Origin: Clostridia bacterium
GTDB taxonomy: Bacteria > Bacillota_A > Clostridia > Christensenellales > Aristaeellaceae
NCBI GenBank assembly: GCA_017399225.1
Contig: JAFQEB010000054.1
Coordinates: forward strand, 1 to 64,000
Length of the DNA: 64,000 bases
Direction: 5' to 3'
Positions 55,058 to 63,997 of this stretch are shown here, in pieces (position 1 is the first letter of the stretch; each line of letters begins with the position of its first letter). The notes under the pieces are model-generated. The model did no database searches. It had not been told where the DNA came from and saw nothing but the letters and a program-made list of their open reading frames with translations. A program made the translations under genes and the position numbers.

Positions 55058-56212
55058 TCAGCAATCCATTTTGCCTGCCGTGCGGGAAATGTTCATCAGC
55101 ACGCCCATGGCGGCCATGGTGATGGAGACGGAGGTGCCGCCCGCCGAAAAGAAGGGCAGCGGCAATCCGGTGGTCGGCAGCAGCCCCACGACCACGCCCA
55201 TGTTCAGGAAGGCCTGAACGGTGATGGAGGCCGTAATGCCAGCTGCCAGCAGCGCGCCGAATTTATCCCGGCACGCAATGGCGACCCGGAAGCCCGCGAT
55301 CATCAGGCAGACAAAGAGCGCCACGACTGCCAGGCAGCCCAGGAGGCCAAAGTCCTCGCCGACGATGGCGAAGATGAAGTCGCTTTCCGGATACGGGAGG
55401 TACGCATACTTCTGCCTGCCCTGCCCCAGGCCCATCCCGAAGAGGCCCCCGGAGCCAAAGGCGATCAGCGACTGGGACAGCTGGTAGCCCTCGTCCGACA
55501 TCATCGCAAAAGGATCCCGGAAGGACAGCAGCCGCCGCCTGCGGTAGGGCTCCGACCAGGCGTAGAAGCCGCCCACCGCCACGCCGCCCACCAGCATCAA
55601 CAGGATGTGCCGCCACTTCGCCCCGGCCATGATGATCAGGATCAGACTGACGATCATGATGGAGCCGGCAGTGGAGAGGTTGGGCTGCTCCAGGATCAGC
55701 AGAAAGGCGATCCCCGGCACGACCAGGATGGGCACGATGCCCGTCCAGAGCCTCTTTATGCGGTGCCCGGCATAGGAAAGCACCGTGGCCATGTACAGGA
55801 CGATGGCGAACTTCGCCAGCTCAGAGGGCTGGAAGGACATGCCGCCCAGCACAAGCCAGCGCCGCGAACCGTTGATATACACACCGATCCCCGGAATGAT
55901 GACCAACGTCAGCAGGATCGCGGAGATCCCCAGGCCGGTCGCCACCACCCACGTCTGCCGCCAGAAGCGGTACGGGATGCGGCTGGTAACAGTGCAGGCC
56001 ACAGCGCCCAGCGCTATGCCGATCAGCTGCTTGAGCACCTCGCTGAGGGGATTGCCCGTATCCTGGGCCGTGTAGTAGGTGGCTGAAAACAGAACCAGCA
56101 ATCCCGCAGACAGCAGCAGGATCATGACGATGACCAGCATACCGTCCACAGGATTGCGTCTGCGCGTGAGTACATTGATGAATCTCTTTGGTGCGCTTTC
56201 ATGCTGCAGCAT
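55058..56212 (-). CDS. ftsW: SEDS peptidoglycan glycosyltransferase FtsW (or SpoVE)
   Basis: A 384-residue polytopic membrane protein with about ten helices, the septal peptidoglycan polymerase that works with a class B PBP. SEDS landmarks are INGSRRWLVLGGMSFQPSELAKF, GMGLGQGRQKYAYLPYPESD (with the catalytic-loop region) and IVGEDFGLLG. The C terminus has GLPLPFFSAGGTS. ATG 56212 has AAAGGAG 6 bases upstream. Its place in the dcw cluster favours FtsW; in spore formers a close SpoVE paralogue exists, so the name is by position. Confidence 0.93.
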   Translation of the reverse strand: MLQHESAPKRFINVLTRRRNPVDGMLVIVMILLLSAGLLVLFSATYYTAQDTGNPLSEVLKQLIGIALGAVACTVTSRIPYRFWRQTWVVATGLGISAILLTLVIIPGIGVYINGSRRWLVLGGMSFQPSELAKFAIVLYMATVLSYAGHRIKRLWTGIVPILVVPGIAFLLILEQPNLSTAGSIMIVSLILIIMAGAKWRHILLMLVGGVAVGGFYAWSEPYRRRRLLSFRDPFAMMSDEGYQLSQSLIAFGSGGLFGMGLGQGRQKYAYLPYPESDFIFAIVGEDFGLLGCLAVVALFVCLMIAGFRVAIACRDKFGALLAAGITASITVQAFLNMGVVVGLLPTTGLPLPFFSAGGTSVSITMAAMGVLMNISRTAGKMDC

Positions 56213-56257
56213 AGCTGCTCCTTTCAGCGCTGACAAAGATTCCCGGACTTCATCCGG

Positions 56258-57631
56258 TTAATTCAGTTCGTTCACAAGCTCCTTGAAGATGCGGCCGCGG
56301 GCCTCATAATCCGGGAACATGTCAAAGGAGGCACAGGCCGGGCTCAGCAGCACGTTCCAGCCCTCCGAGGCCAGGGCGCGGCACTGGTCGATGGCGTCCT
56401 TCAAAGTGCCTGCCCGGTGGATGCGGTCATAGCCGTTCTCGCGGCACTGGCGTTCGATCTGATCCGCCGTCACGCCAATGAGAACCGCCTCGCGGATGAA
56501 GGGGCTCGCCAGCATCTCCTTCACCATGGGGGTGAAGTCGCTGTGCTTGTCGTAGCCGCCCAGGATGATAGCCGTGGGGCGATCCATGGTCTGCACAGCC
56601 TTGATGGTGGAGTCCACATTGGTGCCCTTGGAGTCGTTGATGTACCGCACGCCGTCCAGCTCGCGGACGAACTCGATGCGGTGTTCCACGCCCCGGAAGG
56701 TGCGCAGCGTGTGGGCGATGACCTCCGCGTTCACGCCGCAGGCCGTAGCCATGCAGGCCGCCGCGAGGGCGTTCTCAAGGTTGTGCGGGCCGGGGATGAA
56801 CACGTCCTTGGCCGGGCAGACCTCGCATTCCACGCCGCCGAAGCGGGTGACGATCACGCCGTCCCGGACGAACGCGCCCTGTTCGACCTCCCCCTTGCGG
56901 GAGAAGGTCAGCACCTGCGCCCTGACCATGCCGATGTAGGACGTAAGCGCCGGGTCGTCCGCGTTGAAGACGGCCACGTCGTCGGCGGTCATATTGGCGA
57001 ACATGCGCATTTTGGTCAGCGCGTAGTTCTCCATCGTGCCGTGACGGTTGAGGTGATCCTCAGTCAGGTTCGTGAAAGCCGCGCAGCGCGGGTGGAAGGT
57101 CTCCGCCGTCTCCATCTGGAAGGAGCTGACCTCGCAGACAAACATGTCGCTTTCGACGCTGTCATAGCCCGCCGCCGAGTAGGGGTAGCCGATGTTGCCC
57201 ACCACATGGGTGGTGCGGCCGGCATTGCGGAAGATCTCGCCCAGCAGGGTGACGGTCGTGGTCTTGCCGTTGGTGCCGGTGATGGCCACCATTTCGCCGG
57301 AAGACAGCTGATGGGCCATCTCCAGCTCGCCGGTGACGTAAATGCCCATCTCCTTCGCCCTCACGACAAAGGGCGCCGTATCCGGGATGCCGGGGCTGAT
57401 GACCATGCAGTCGATGCCCTCCAGGCACTCCCCTGCCGCACAGCCCAGCCTATATTCGATGTCCAGCCCACTGAGGGGCGCCAGGGCGTCGCCCAGTCCC
57501 TCGGCGGTCTTGCTGTCGTTGATGATAACCTTCGCGCCAGCCTTATGCAGCAGTTTCGCTGCCGCCACGCCGCTGCGGGCCATGCCGACGACGAGGACGC
57601 GCTTGCCAGCGTATCTATCCATGTTGCGCAT
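56258..57631 (-). CDS. murD: UDP-N-acetylmuramoyl-L-alanine:D-glutamate ligase
   Basis: A 457-residue Mur ligase adding D-Glu to the precursor. The N-terminal Rossmann domain starts KRVLVVGMARSGVAAAKLL. The ATP-binding loop is AITGTNGKTTTVTLLGE near residue 110. The carbamylated-lysine and metal region is LTEDHLNRHG, and the C-terminal domain has NDSKGTNVDSTIKAV. AGGAGG lies about 10 bases before ATG 57631. It follows mraY and precedes ftsW. Confidence 0.96.
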   Translation of the reverse strand: MRNMDRYAGKRVLVVGMARSGVAAAKLLHKAGAKVIINDSKTAEGLGDALAPLSGLDIEYRLGCAAGECLEGIDCMVISPGIPDTAPFVVRAKEMGIYVTGELEMAHQLSSGEMVAITGTNGKTTTVTLLGEIFRNAGRTTHVVGNIGYPYSAAGYDSVESDMFVCEVSSFQMETAETFHPRCAAFTNLTEDHLNRHGTMENYALTKMRMFANMTADDVAVFNADDPALTSYIGMVRAQVLTFSRKGEVEQGAFVRDGVIVTRFGGVECEVCPAKDVFIPGPHNLENALAAACMATACGVNAEVIAHTLRTFRGVEHRIEFVRELDGVRYINDSKGTNVDSTIKAVQTMDRPTAIILGGYDKHSDFTPMVKEMLASPFIREAVLIGVTADQIERQCRENGYDRIHRAGTLKDAIDQCRALASEGWNVLLSPACASFDMFPDYEARGRIFKELVNELN

Positions 57632-57674
57632 GTGGATGCGCCTCCTAATAGTAAAAGTATTTCCCCGAAGGATT

Positions 57675-57718
57675 CCAAAGGGCGATCGGAAATCCCTTTG
57701 GTCGCCTCCGCAGAGGCG
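57675..57718 (-). other. paired intercistronic hairpins between mraY and murD
   Basis: CCAAAGGG/CCCTTTGG (57675-57701) and CGCCTC-CGCA-GAGGCG (57703-57718) are both perfect stems in the 94-base gap. Neither has a U-tract, so they look more like processing or stability elements than terminators. Confidence 0.4.
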
Positions 57719-57725
57719 AAATCTC

Positions 57726-58787
57726 TTACAGGATTACGGACAACACCGCAATCGCGCTCAGCACCAGTGTCACGACGGCGTACATCAGCACGATTTGCGT
57801 TTCCTTCATGCCGCACTTCTCGAAGTGATGGTGAATGGGCGACATTTTGAACAGGCGGCGGGGCTCGCCGAAGATCTTGCGGGTCAGCTTGTAGTAGTAG
57901 CGCTGCAGGATGACGCTCACGCTGGACATGACCATCGTGAAGCCGATGAGCAGCAGCAGGAAGGGCTCGCGCAGGATCATCGCCATGCCGACTACCGCGC
58001 CGCCGATGAACATCGAACCCGTATCGCCCATGAAGATGGTTGCCGGGTAGTGGTTGAAGCGCAGGAAGGCAACGCACGCGCCGCACAGCGCCGCCGCAAA
58101 GACGGCGACGGTCATGTTCTGCGACACGATGCCGGCGGAAGCAGCGATCATCGCGATGGCCGCCCAGCCCACGCAGCCCACGGAGGTCACCGTGGAGAGA
58201 ATGCCGTCCAGGCCGTCCTGGAGGTTGGCGGAGTTGACCATGAACAGCACCGTCAGCGCCAGCAGCGGGATGTAGAAGATATCCAGATCCCACATGATGT
58301 CGGTGAAGGGCACATGCACCTCGCTGCCGATCTCCGGGTGGAAGTAGCAGTAGCAGGCAAAGCCCACGCACACGATCGCCTGGCCGATGATCTTCTGCCA
58401 GGGAGTCAGGCCCTCGTGGCGCTTCTTGACCATCTTGATCCAGTCATCGCCAAAGCCCACCGCCATGGAGCCCAGGGCCACGAACAGCAGCGCCAGCGCG
58501 TGATCCCAGGCAAAGCTGAAGCCGGAGAGCTCGGAGTTCTCCACAGGGACGGGCAGCAGCACGTTGACCACGCCCGAGGCGAGGAACGCCGCCACGCAGC
58601 CCAGCGCGATGAACAGGCCGCCCATGATGGGGGTACCCTGCTTCTTGCGGTGGGACTCCGGGCCCAGCTCGTAGATGGTCTGGCCCAGCTTCAGCTTGCG
58701 CAGCCAGGCGATAAAGTGGGGGCCGGTCAGCAGCACGATGGCTGCGGAGAGGATCAGAGCGACCAGCATCTCTGTCATTCTCAGCAT
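57726..58787 (-). CDS. mraY: phospho-N-acetylmuramoyl-pentapeptide transferase
   Basis: A 353-residue membrane enzyme with ten helices that links the UDP-MurNAc-pentapeptide to undecaprenyl phosphate, forming lipid I. Landmarks are ESHRKKQGTPIMGG near residue 45, GFGDDWIKM with the catalytic aspartates, SANLQDGLDG near residue 180, FMGDTGSMFIGG and SPIHHHFEK. AAGGAAG precedes the start. It lies 27 bases after murE. Confidence 0.97.
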   Translation of the reverse strand: MLRMTEMLVALILSAAIVLLTGPHFIAWLRKLKLGQTIYELGPESHRKKQGTPIMGGLFIALGCVAAFLASGVVNVLLPVPVENSELSGFSFAWDHALALLFVALGSMAVGFGDDWIKMVKKRHEGLTPWQKIIGQAIVCVGFACYCYFHPEIGSEVHVPFTDIMWDLDIFYIPLLALTVLFMVNSANLQDGLDGILSTVTSVGCVGWAAIAMIAASAGIVSQNMTVAVFAAALCGACVAFLRFNHYPATIFMGDTGSMFIGGAVVGMAMILREPFLLLLIGFTMVMSSVSVILQRYYYKLTRKIFGEPRRLFKMSPIHHHFEKCGMKETQIVLMYAVVTLVLSAIAVLSVIL

Positions 58788-58814
58788 GGTATTTCTTCCT
58801 TCCGGTTTTCTGTA

Positions 58815-60269
58815 TTACTGCATCTCGCTCAGCAGCTCCGCCACGACGACCTTCTCGTCGAAGGGGTGCTTCACGCCGTTGATTTCCTGATAATTCTCAT
58901 GGCCCTTTCCGCACAGGGCGATCACGTCGCCCGCCTTGCCGATCTGCAGCGCATGGCGGATGGCCTCGCGGCGGTTCTCGATCACCACATAGGGGCAGGC
59001 AGTCTCCTGGATGCCCTCCTCAATGGCCTTGAGGATGGCCATGGGGTCCTCGGTGCGGGGGTTGTCGCTGGTCAGGATGCACAGATCCGCCAGCTCGCCG
59101 CCGATACGGCCCATGATGGGGCGCTTGCCCTTATCACGGTCGCCGCCGCAGCCAAAAAGGGCAATGAGGCGGCCCTTGGTGAAGGTGCGGCAGGTTTTGA
59201 GGATGTTGTCCAGCGCATCCGGCGCATGGGCGTAATCCAGGATCACACGGTAGGGCGTGCCGGTGGGCAGCATCTCAATGCGGCCGGGCACGTTCTCGAT
59301 CTTCTCCAGGCCGGCCTTGATGTCGTCAGCCGAAATGCCCATGACCATCGCGCAGCTGGCAGCGGCAATGGCGTTGTACACGTTGAACATGCCGGTCATA
59401 CGCAGGTTGATGGGCAGGGCGTGCATCCCCTGGAGCTTCACGTCAAAGGACACGCCGTCCTCGGTGATTTCGATGTCGCGGGCAAAGAGATCAGCCGCTG
59501 CCGCGATGCCGAAGGTCAGGTGCGGCGTCTCAATATCCCGCAGGATGTCCGCGCTGGTCTCCTCGTCCACATTGAGCACGGCGTTTTTCACCATGCCGCG
59601 GGTGAAGAATTCCTTTTTGCACTCAAAGTACTTCTGCATCGTGCCGAAGTAATCCAGATGATCCTGGGAAAGGTTCGTGTACGCGCCGACCTCAAAGACC
59701 ATGCCGTCCAGGCGGAACATGTCGATGGCATGGGCAGACACCTCCATGATGACCGCCTGCACGCCCTCGTCCGCCATCTGGCGCAGGTCGCGCTGCAGGT
59801 CGATGGGGTCGGGAGTGGTGTAGTTGGAGGCGATGCGCTTTTCGCCGATCATGTTGCCGGTGGTGCCCACCAGGCCGCATTTGAGCCCTGCCTGCTCCAG
59901 GATGGACTTGATCATGTAGGTCGTCGTGGTCTTGCCCTTGGTGCCGGTCACGCCCACAAAGCGCATCTCCTGCGCCGGATGGCCGTAGAAGGCCGCCGCC
60001 ATGCGGGACATGGCCGCACGGACATTGGACACCTTCACCTGCGGGACGTCCACATCCACATAATGATCAACGACCAGCGCCACACAGCCGTTGGCAACGG
60101 CCTGGGGCGCGTAGTCATGGGCGTCAAAGCGGGCGCCGGGGATGCAGAAGAACAGGCCCTTATCGACCTTCTCCCGGCTGTTGGAGCATACGGAAAGGAT
60201 CTCCGTATCCATATTCCCCTGCGTTTCCGTCAGGTAGGGCATATTCTCCGTCAGCTTCCGCAGCAACAT
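58815..60269 (-). CDS. murE: UDP-MurNAc-tripeptide synthetase, meso-DAP type
   Basis: A 484-residue Mur ligase that adds the third amino acid of the stem peptide. The ATP loop is GVTGTKGKTTTTYMI near residue 108. The specificity motif TSDNPRTEDP near residue 400 is the DNPR form that binds meso-diaminopimelate, not lysine. The C-terminal domain ends near the LCGKGHENYQ block, also typical of MurE. GAGGAG lies 8 bases before the ATG. It sits between the class B PBP and mraY. Confidence 0.96.
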   Translation of the reverse strand: MLLRKLTENMPYLTETQGNMDTEILSVCSNSREKVDKGLFFCIPGARFDAHDYAPQAVANGCVALVVDHYVDVDVPQVKVSNVRAAMSRMAAAFYGHPAQEMRFVGVTGTKGKTTTTYMIKSILEQAGLKCGLVGTTGNMIGEKRIASNYTTPDPIDLQRDLRQMADEGVQAVIMEVSAHAIDMFRLDGMVFEVGAYTNLSQDHLDYFGTMQKYFECKKEFFTRGMVKNAVLNVDEETSADILRDIETPHLTFGIAAAADLFARDIEITEDGVSFDVKLQGMHALPINLRMTGMFNVYNAIAAASCAMVMGISADDIKAGLEKIENVPGRIEMLPTGTPYRVILDYAHAPDALDNILKTCRTFTKGRLIALFGCGGDRDKGKRPIMGRIGGELADLCILTSDNPRTEDPMAILKAIEEGIQETACPYVVIENRREAIRHALQIGKAGDVIALCGKGHENYQEINGVKHPFDEKVVVAELLSEMQ

Positions 60270-60318
60270 AGCGATTCTCCTCTTTCCTGATGGCCGTGCA
60301 TGTGCACAGGCCCGTCCT

Positions 60319-62436
60319 TTATTCCTGATACTCCGAGAACGTCACATGCACGCTGGTTCCCGGCTTTACATATTCTCCTGCGGCAGGGCTCTGGCGTATG
60401 CACAGGCCGCTGCCCGCCATGGAGATCAGCAGCCCACGCTGCCGCAGCAGCCGGGCGCAGTCCACATCACTCATGCCCGTCAGATCCGGCACGCACGCCA
60501 GCTCCTCCGGCGTGAGCGCCTCCGACGAGGCGGTATAGGCCATCACATGGCCTCCTCTGACCAGCCTGGCGCCCTCGGGCGGCAGCTGATCCAGCACGAC
60601 GGACGAAACGCCGTCATCCATCATTTCCAATCCTGCTTCTGCCAGTGTACGCCTTGCGTCGGAAATCGTCAAGCCCTTTATGAGCGGAACGGCAACTTCC
60701 TCCGGTGCCTCAGCCGTGGAGGGCTCGCAGCCCACGCACATCAGCGCCTCCTGGAGGATCTGCCTTGCAAAGGGCGCTGCCGTCGTTCCGCCGTAATCCA
60801 CCGGCACCTGCGCCTCATTCACCACCACCAGCACGCTGATGAGGGGATCATCCGCAGGAGCAAAGCCGTAGAAGGAGCCGATGTGCACATTGGAGACGAT
60901 GCGGCCCTCCTTGTACACCTGGGCCGTGCCGGTTTTGCCGCCGATGCGGTAGCCGGCAATGTAGGCATTCTTGCCGCCGCCGTTTTCCACCACGTTTTCC
61001 AGCAGTCCTCTGAGGGTCTGGCTGGTTTCCGGGCGGATGGGCGCGGCCACCACCGTCGGATTGAAGCGCTGGAGCGTCTCTCCGTCCGGCGTCTGGATCT
61101 CCGACACGATGTAGGGCTTCATCAGCTTGCCGCCGTTGATGGCGGCGTTGCAGGCCATCACCAGCTGGAGCGGCGTGACGGCAACGGATTGCCCAAAGCC
61201 GATGCGGGCCAGATCGACCCGTTTTACATACCTGGAGCCGATCAGGATACCGGCGGACTCTCCCGGCAGATCGATCCCCGTCTTTTTCCCAAGGCCGAAG
61301 GCCGTCAGGTAGCGGTAGAAGGTATCCGTGCCCATGCGGAGCGCCAGCTCCACAAAGACCGGGTTGCAGCTGTTTTTCAGGCCGTCCGCCATGGTTTCCG
61401 CCCCATGGGCAGCGCCCCAGCATCGGATGGTATCGCCGTCCACCTTGACCCGGGCCGAGCAATAGAAGCTGTCCTCCGGGGTGGTGACGCCGCTGTCCAG
61501 GGCGGCTGCGGCGGTAAGGATCTTGAAGGTGGAGCCGGGCTCGTATACGTCGGAAATGGTGCTGATGCGCATCATCTCCGTCAGCGCGGCCACGTCGCTG
61601 CGGGGCGGCTCATTGGGATCGTAATCCGGCTTGATGGACATGGCAAGGATCCCGCCGGTGCGCACGTCGGTGACGATACACATGACCGAGGCCGCCTCGT
61701 TGACCTCGACGCATTCCCGCATGGCCTTGTCGACGATCTCCTGGATATCCGCATCGCAGGTGAGCTTGAGGGTGCTGCCCTGCCTGGAAGGGATATACCA
61801 CCCCTCCAGCCCCGCCAGCGTGCGGTTACGCGCATCCACCTGACGCAGATAGCTTCCCTCCACGCCGGCCAGCACGGATTCATAGCGGGCCTCCAGGCCC
61901 GATTGCCCCTCGCTGTCGATGGTGGTCAGACCCAGCACCTGCGTAAGGAATGCGCCGTGGGGGTAATAGCGGCTGGTGTCCTCATCGAAGACCAACGCGT
62001 TCAGGCAGGCCTCCTCCGGCGATTCCTGCTGAAGCTGGCGGATGGCGTCCACCGTGGCCCGGCTGACCTGCCTTTTCAGAATGACGGAACCCTTGGTTTT
62101 GTCTGCAAGCTTTTTCAGTGCGCTCTCCCGGTCAAGGGGCAGCACCGTATCCAGGGCATCCAGAAAGAGCGCTGCGTCCGTCACCCGCCGGGGATCGGCC
62201 GTGACGATGTAGGAAGTCGCCGACTGCACAAGCAGGTTGCCGTTTCTGTCGATGATACTTCCGCGCTTGGCCGTGATCACGCCCTCTTTTGTCCATTGAT
62301 TGACGCCGCGCTGCGTCAGCGCCTCCGCGTCCCGTATTGTCAGGGCGGCGATGCGCCCGCAGACCAGCAGGAACAGTCCCGCCAGCACCAGCGTCATCAG
62401 CCAGATCCTCTTGCGTACCAGCAGTTCAGGATGCAT
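60319..62436 (-). CDS. spoVD: class B penicillin-binding protein with PASTA domains (FtsI/SpoVD)
   Basis: A 705-residue transpeptidase. One N-terminal membrane helix (WLMTLVLAGLFLLVCGRIAAL) is followed by a pedestal with KRGSIIDRNGNLL. The transpeptidase domain has the active serine in EPGSTFKI, SCN in LKNSCNPVFV and KTG in IGGKTGTAQVY. Two PASTA domains end the protein (about 570-635 and 640-705). The dcw position suits FtsI/PbpB, while the domain plan equals SpoVD, a spore-cortex paralogue; the sequence does not separate them. It lies behind ftsL and ahead of murE. Confidence 0.9.
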   Translation of the reverse strand: MHPELLVRKRIWLMTLVLAGLFLLVCGRIAALTIRDAEALTQRGVNQWTKEGVITAKRGSIIDRNGNLLVQSATSYIVTADPRRVTDAALFLDALDTVLPLDRESALKKLADKTKGSVILKRQVSRATVDAIRQLQQESPEEACLNALVFDEDTSRYYPHGAFLTQVLGLTTIDSEGQSGLEARYESVLAGVEGSYLRQVDARNRTLAGLEGWYIPSRQGSTLKLTCDADIQEIVDKAMRECVEVNEAASVMCIVTDVRTGGILAMSIKPDYDPNEPPRSDVAALTEMMRISTISDVYEPGSTFKILTAAAALDSGVTTPEDSFYCSARVKVDGDTIRCWGAAHGAETMADGLKNSCNPVFVELALRMGTDTFYRYLTAFGLGKKTGIDLPGESAGILIGSRYVKRVDLARIGFGQSVAVTPLQLVMACNAAINGGKLMKPYIVSEIQTPDGETLQRFNPTVVAAPIRPETSQTLRGLLENVVENGGGKNAYIAGYRIGGKTGTAQVYKEGRIVSNVHIGSFYGFAPADDPLISVLVVVNEAQVPVDYGGTTAAPFARQILQEALMCVGCEPSTAEAPEEVAVPLIKGLTISDARRTLAEAGLEMMDDGVSSVVLDQLPPEGARLVRGGHVMAYTASSEALTPEELACVPDLTGMSDVDCARLLRQRGLLISMAGSGLCIRQSPAAGEYVKPGTSVHVTFSEYQE

Positions 62437-62470
62437 ATCCCGTCCCCCTGATCACGCCAATATTCCAAAC

Positions 62471-62495
62471 GGGGAACTGAACGAATCAGTTCCCC
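62471..62495 (-). other. hairpin between ftsL and spoVD/ftsI
   Basis: GGGGAACTGA/TCAGTTCCCC is a perfect 10-bp stem with a 5-base loop in the 90-base gap. The tail GTTTGGAA is weak, so it may attenuate rather than end transcription. Confidence 0.5.
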
Positions 62496-62526
62496 TGTAT
62501 GGTCGGATGCCTGTTCCGGCCTGTCA

Positions 62527-63123
62527 TCACCAGATGGCCGCCAGATCCTGTGTGCTGTTCACGGTGCCGGGGCCAAAGACAGCCTCCTCCGGCACGTCAA
62601 GGTATTCCACCGTAATGCTGCGGGCGTTGATCATCCCCAGCCGGCGCGCAGCCTGCCGGATGTTGGCGTCGTTGGACTGCACGGCGATCTCGTTGAGCGT
62701 ATCGCTGGCCTGGGCGCTGAGCGCCTCCAGCTCCGCTTCCTGCGCTGCGATCTGCTTGGCAATGCGGGTGTTCTCCGCCTGAGCCAGCACGACGGCGCAG
62801 GCCATGACCATCGCCAGCACCGTCAGGAGCGCGATGGCAGGGATCAGCTTCATGCCGAAGCGGTTGACCACAGGCAGATGCATGGTATCCATCGCACCCA
62901 CAGCCTGATAGCTGCCCGTCATGCCCGCAGAGGCGGCATAGCGGCGGCGCTGACCGGATACGTCCACCGGCTGGCCGGTCAGCTCATCCGGGAATTCGCC
63001 GGTAAAGGAGAAACCCTGGGAGCCGGGGCGATAGCTGCCCGTATGATGCTGCTGCATCCGCTTGTCCGCATAAGCCGCGGGGCGCGTATGACGGTGCATA
63101 CCGGAAAAGATCGCGCTCAGCAT
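62527..63123 (-). CDS. ftsL: FtsL-like cell division protein
   Basis: A 198-residue bitopic protein in the position of ftsL. A cytoplasmic region of about 90 residues with no recognised motif precedes one membrane helix (LIPAIALLTVLAMVMACAVVL). A short coiled coil (KQIAAQEAELEALSAQAS) and the FtsL-type segment AARRLGMI follow. FtsL joins FtsQ and FtsB to activate septal PBPs. The sequence is poorly conserved, so the name rests on topology and location. The N-terminal tail is longer than usual. AGGAGGA lies upstream of the ATG. Confidence 0.75.
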   Translation of the reverse strand: MLSAIFSGMHRHTRPAAYADKRMQQHHTGSYRPGSQGFSFTGEFPDELTGQPVDVSGQRRRYAASAGMTGSYQAVGAMDTMHLPVVNRFGMKLIPAIALLTVLAMVMACAVVLAQAENTRIAKQIAAQEAELEALSAQASDTLNEIAVQSNDANIRQAARRLGMINARSITVEYLDVPEEAVFGPGTVNSTQDLAAIW

Positions 63124-63193
63124 AGTCTATTCTTCCTCCTGACAGTCCATTCCTGATCATCTTATGTTCATTAACAAATATTCATGTGTACTT

Positions 63194-63745
63194 TTAACGG
63201 CGCAGGTTCATCGCGCTGAGATTGCCCTGAATGCCATTGCGGAAGCTGGCGAAGCTGCTGACGCAATCCACATGCGTAAGCACGCGCAGGTGATCGCCGC
63301 TGCCCATGATATCGACTTCCTTGTCCTCCCCCAGCATCTCCTGGCGGAGCCTGGCAGGGAGCAGCACGCGGCCCTGGCCGTCGCACTCCTGGGCGCGGAA
63401 GGTAAAGGCGTCCAGCCACTGGAGGTACTCCAGGATCTCGCTGCTGCCCAGCTCATCGTAGAGGCGGGCGTAGCGCTCGCGCATACGGACGTAGGCGACT
63501 TCGGGATAGATGGCGATGGACTTGAAGTCAAAGGACGGGGTAATAGTGAACACCTTGCCCAGCATATCGCGGAAGGCCAGGGGCACCACCATGCGGCCCT
63601 TGCTGTCCAGCGAGTGGGCAAAATTTCCGGTGAAGCTGCGCTCATACTTCTCGATCAGCTTCTGATCCGCCTCAGAAACAACGGGTTCGGCAGGCGCGGA
63701 CGCTTCCGCTGCCCTGGTGCTCTGTTCGAGCTCCTGATCCGACAC
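63194..63745 (-). CDS. mraZ: transcriptional regulator MraZ
   Basis: A 183-residue DNA-binding protein with two AbrB/SpoVT-like halves. The DxKGR motif appears as HSLDSKGRMVVPLAFRD and the second copy as CDGQGRVLLPARLRQ. MraZ binds repeats upstream of the dcw operon and represses or activates it. Usual MraZ is about 143 residues and begins near the GNFAHSLD strand; here about 40 extra acidic residues precede it. GTG 63745 is chosen because GGGAGG lies 8 bases upstream; a GTG at 63754 is the alternative. It is the first gene of the cluster. Confidence 0.92.
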   Translation of the reverse strand: MSDQELEQSTRAAEASAPAEPVVSEADQKLIEKYERSFTGNFAHSLDSKGRMVVPLAFRDMLGKVFTITPSFDFKSIAIYPEVAYVRMRERYARLYDELGSSEILEYLQWLDAFTFRAQECDGQGRVLLPARLRQEMLGEDKEVDIMGSGDHLRVLTHVDCVSSFASFRNGIQGNLSAMNLRR

Positions 63746-63800
63746 CCACCTCACCTCCCACTTTTCAACACAAATTTGGGCTTAAAAACCACTCATCATC

Positions 63801-63829
63801 ATCTTATCCCACTTTTTGAAAGAAAGCAA
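63801..63829 (-). promoter_or_regulatory. dcw promoter with possible MraZ boxes
   Basis: TTGCTT, a 17-bp spacer and TAAGAT lie 56 bases upstream of mraZ. AAAGTGGGA occurs inside the spacer (near 63808-63816) and again just before the gene (63760-63768), with a TGAGTGG between them. GTGGG-type repeats are the known target of MraZ, so autoregulation is likely. Confidence 0.6.
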
Positions 63830-63965
63830 GCGTAAATTCAAATTCTTCTAAAGAAGTTGCACTTCTTGCGTTGTCATACTTCTTCACCTTTGTTTCATCA
63901 TTTTTTAACATTTATTCGGATATTTGTATGTAAGCCGCCTGCTTTGCACAAATTATGGTACAAAA

Positions 63966-63997
63966 AAACATACCCGACACATGTTCGGGTATGTTTT
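63966..63997. terminator. bidirectional terminator at the window edge
   Basis: ACATACCCGA/TCGGGTATGT is a perfect 10-bp stem with a 7-base loop, with seven T on the minus strand and TTTT on the plus strand. It isolates the dcw cluster from whatever lies beyond 64000. The segment 63830-63965 shows no gene. Confidence 0.85.

Noticed and set aside
54092..56086. A 664-codon plus-strand frame across murA and ftsW
   Set aside because: It crosses two real genes and their gap and has His/Gln-rich shadow composition.
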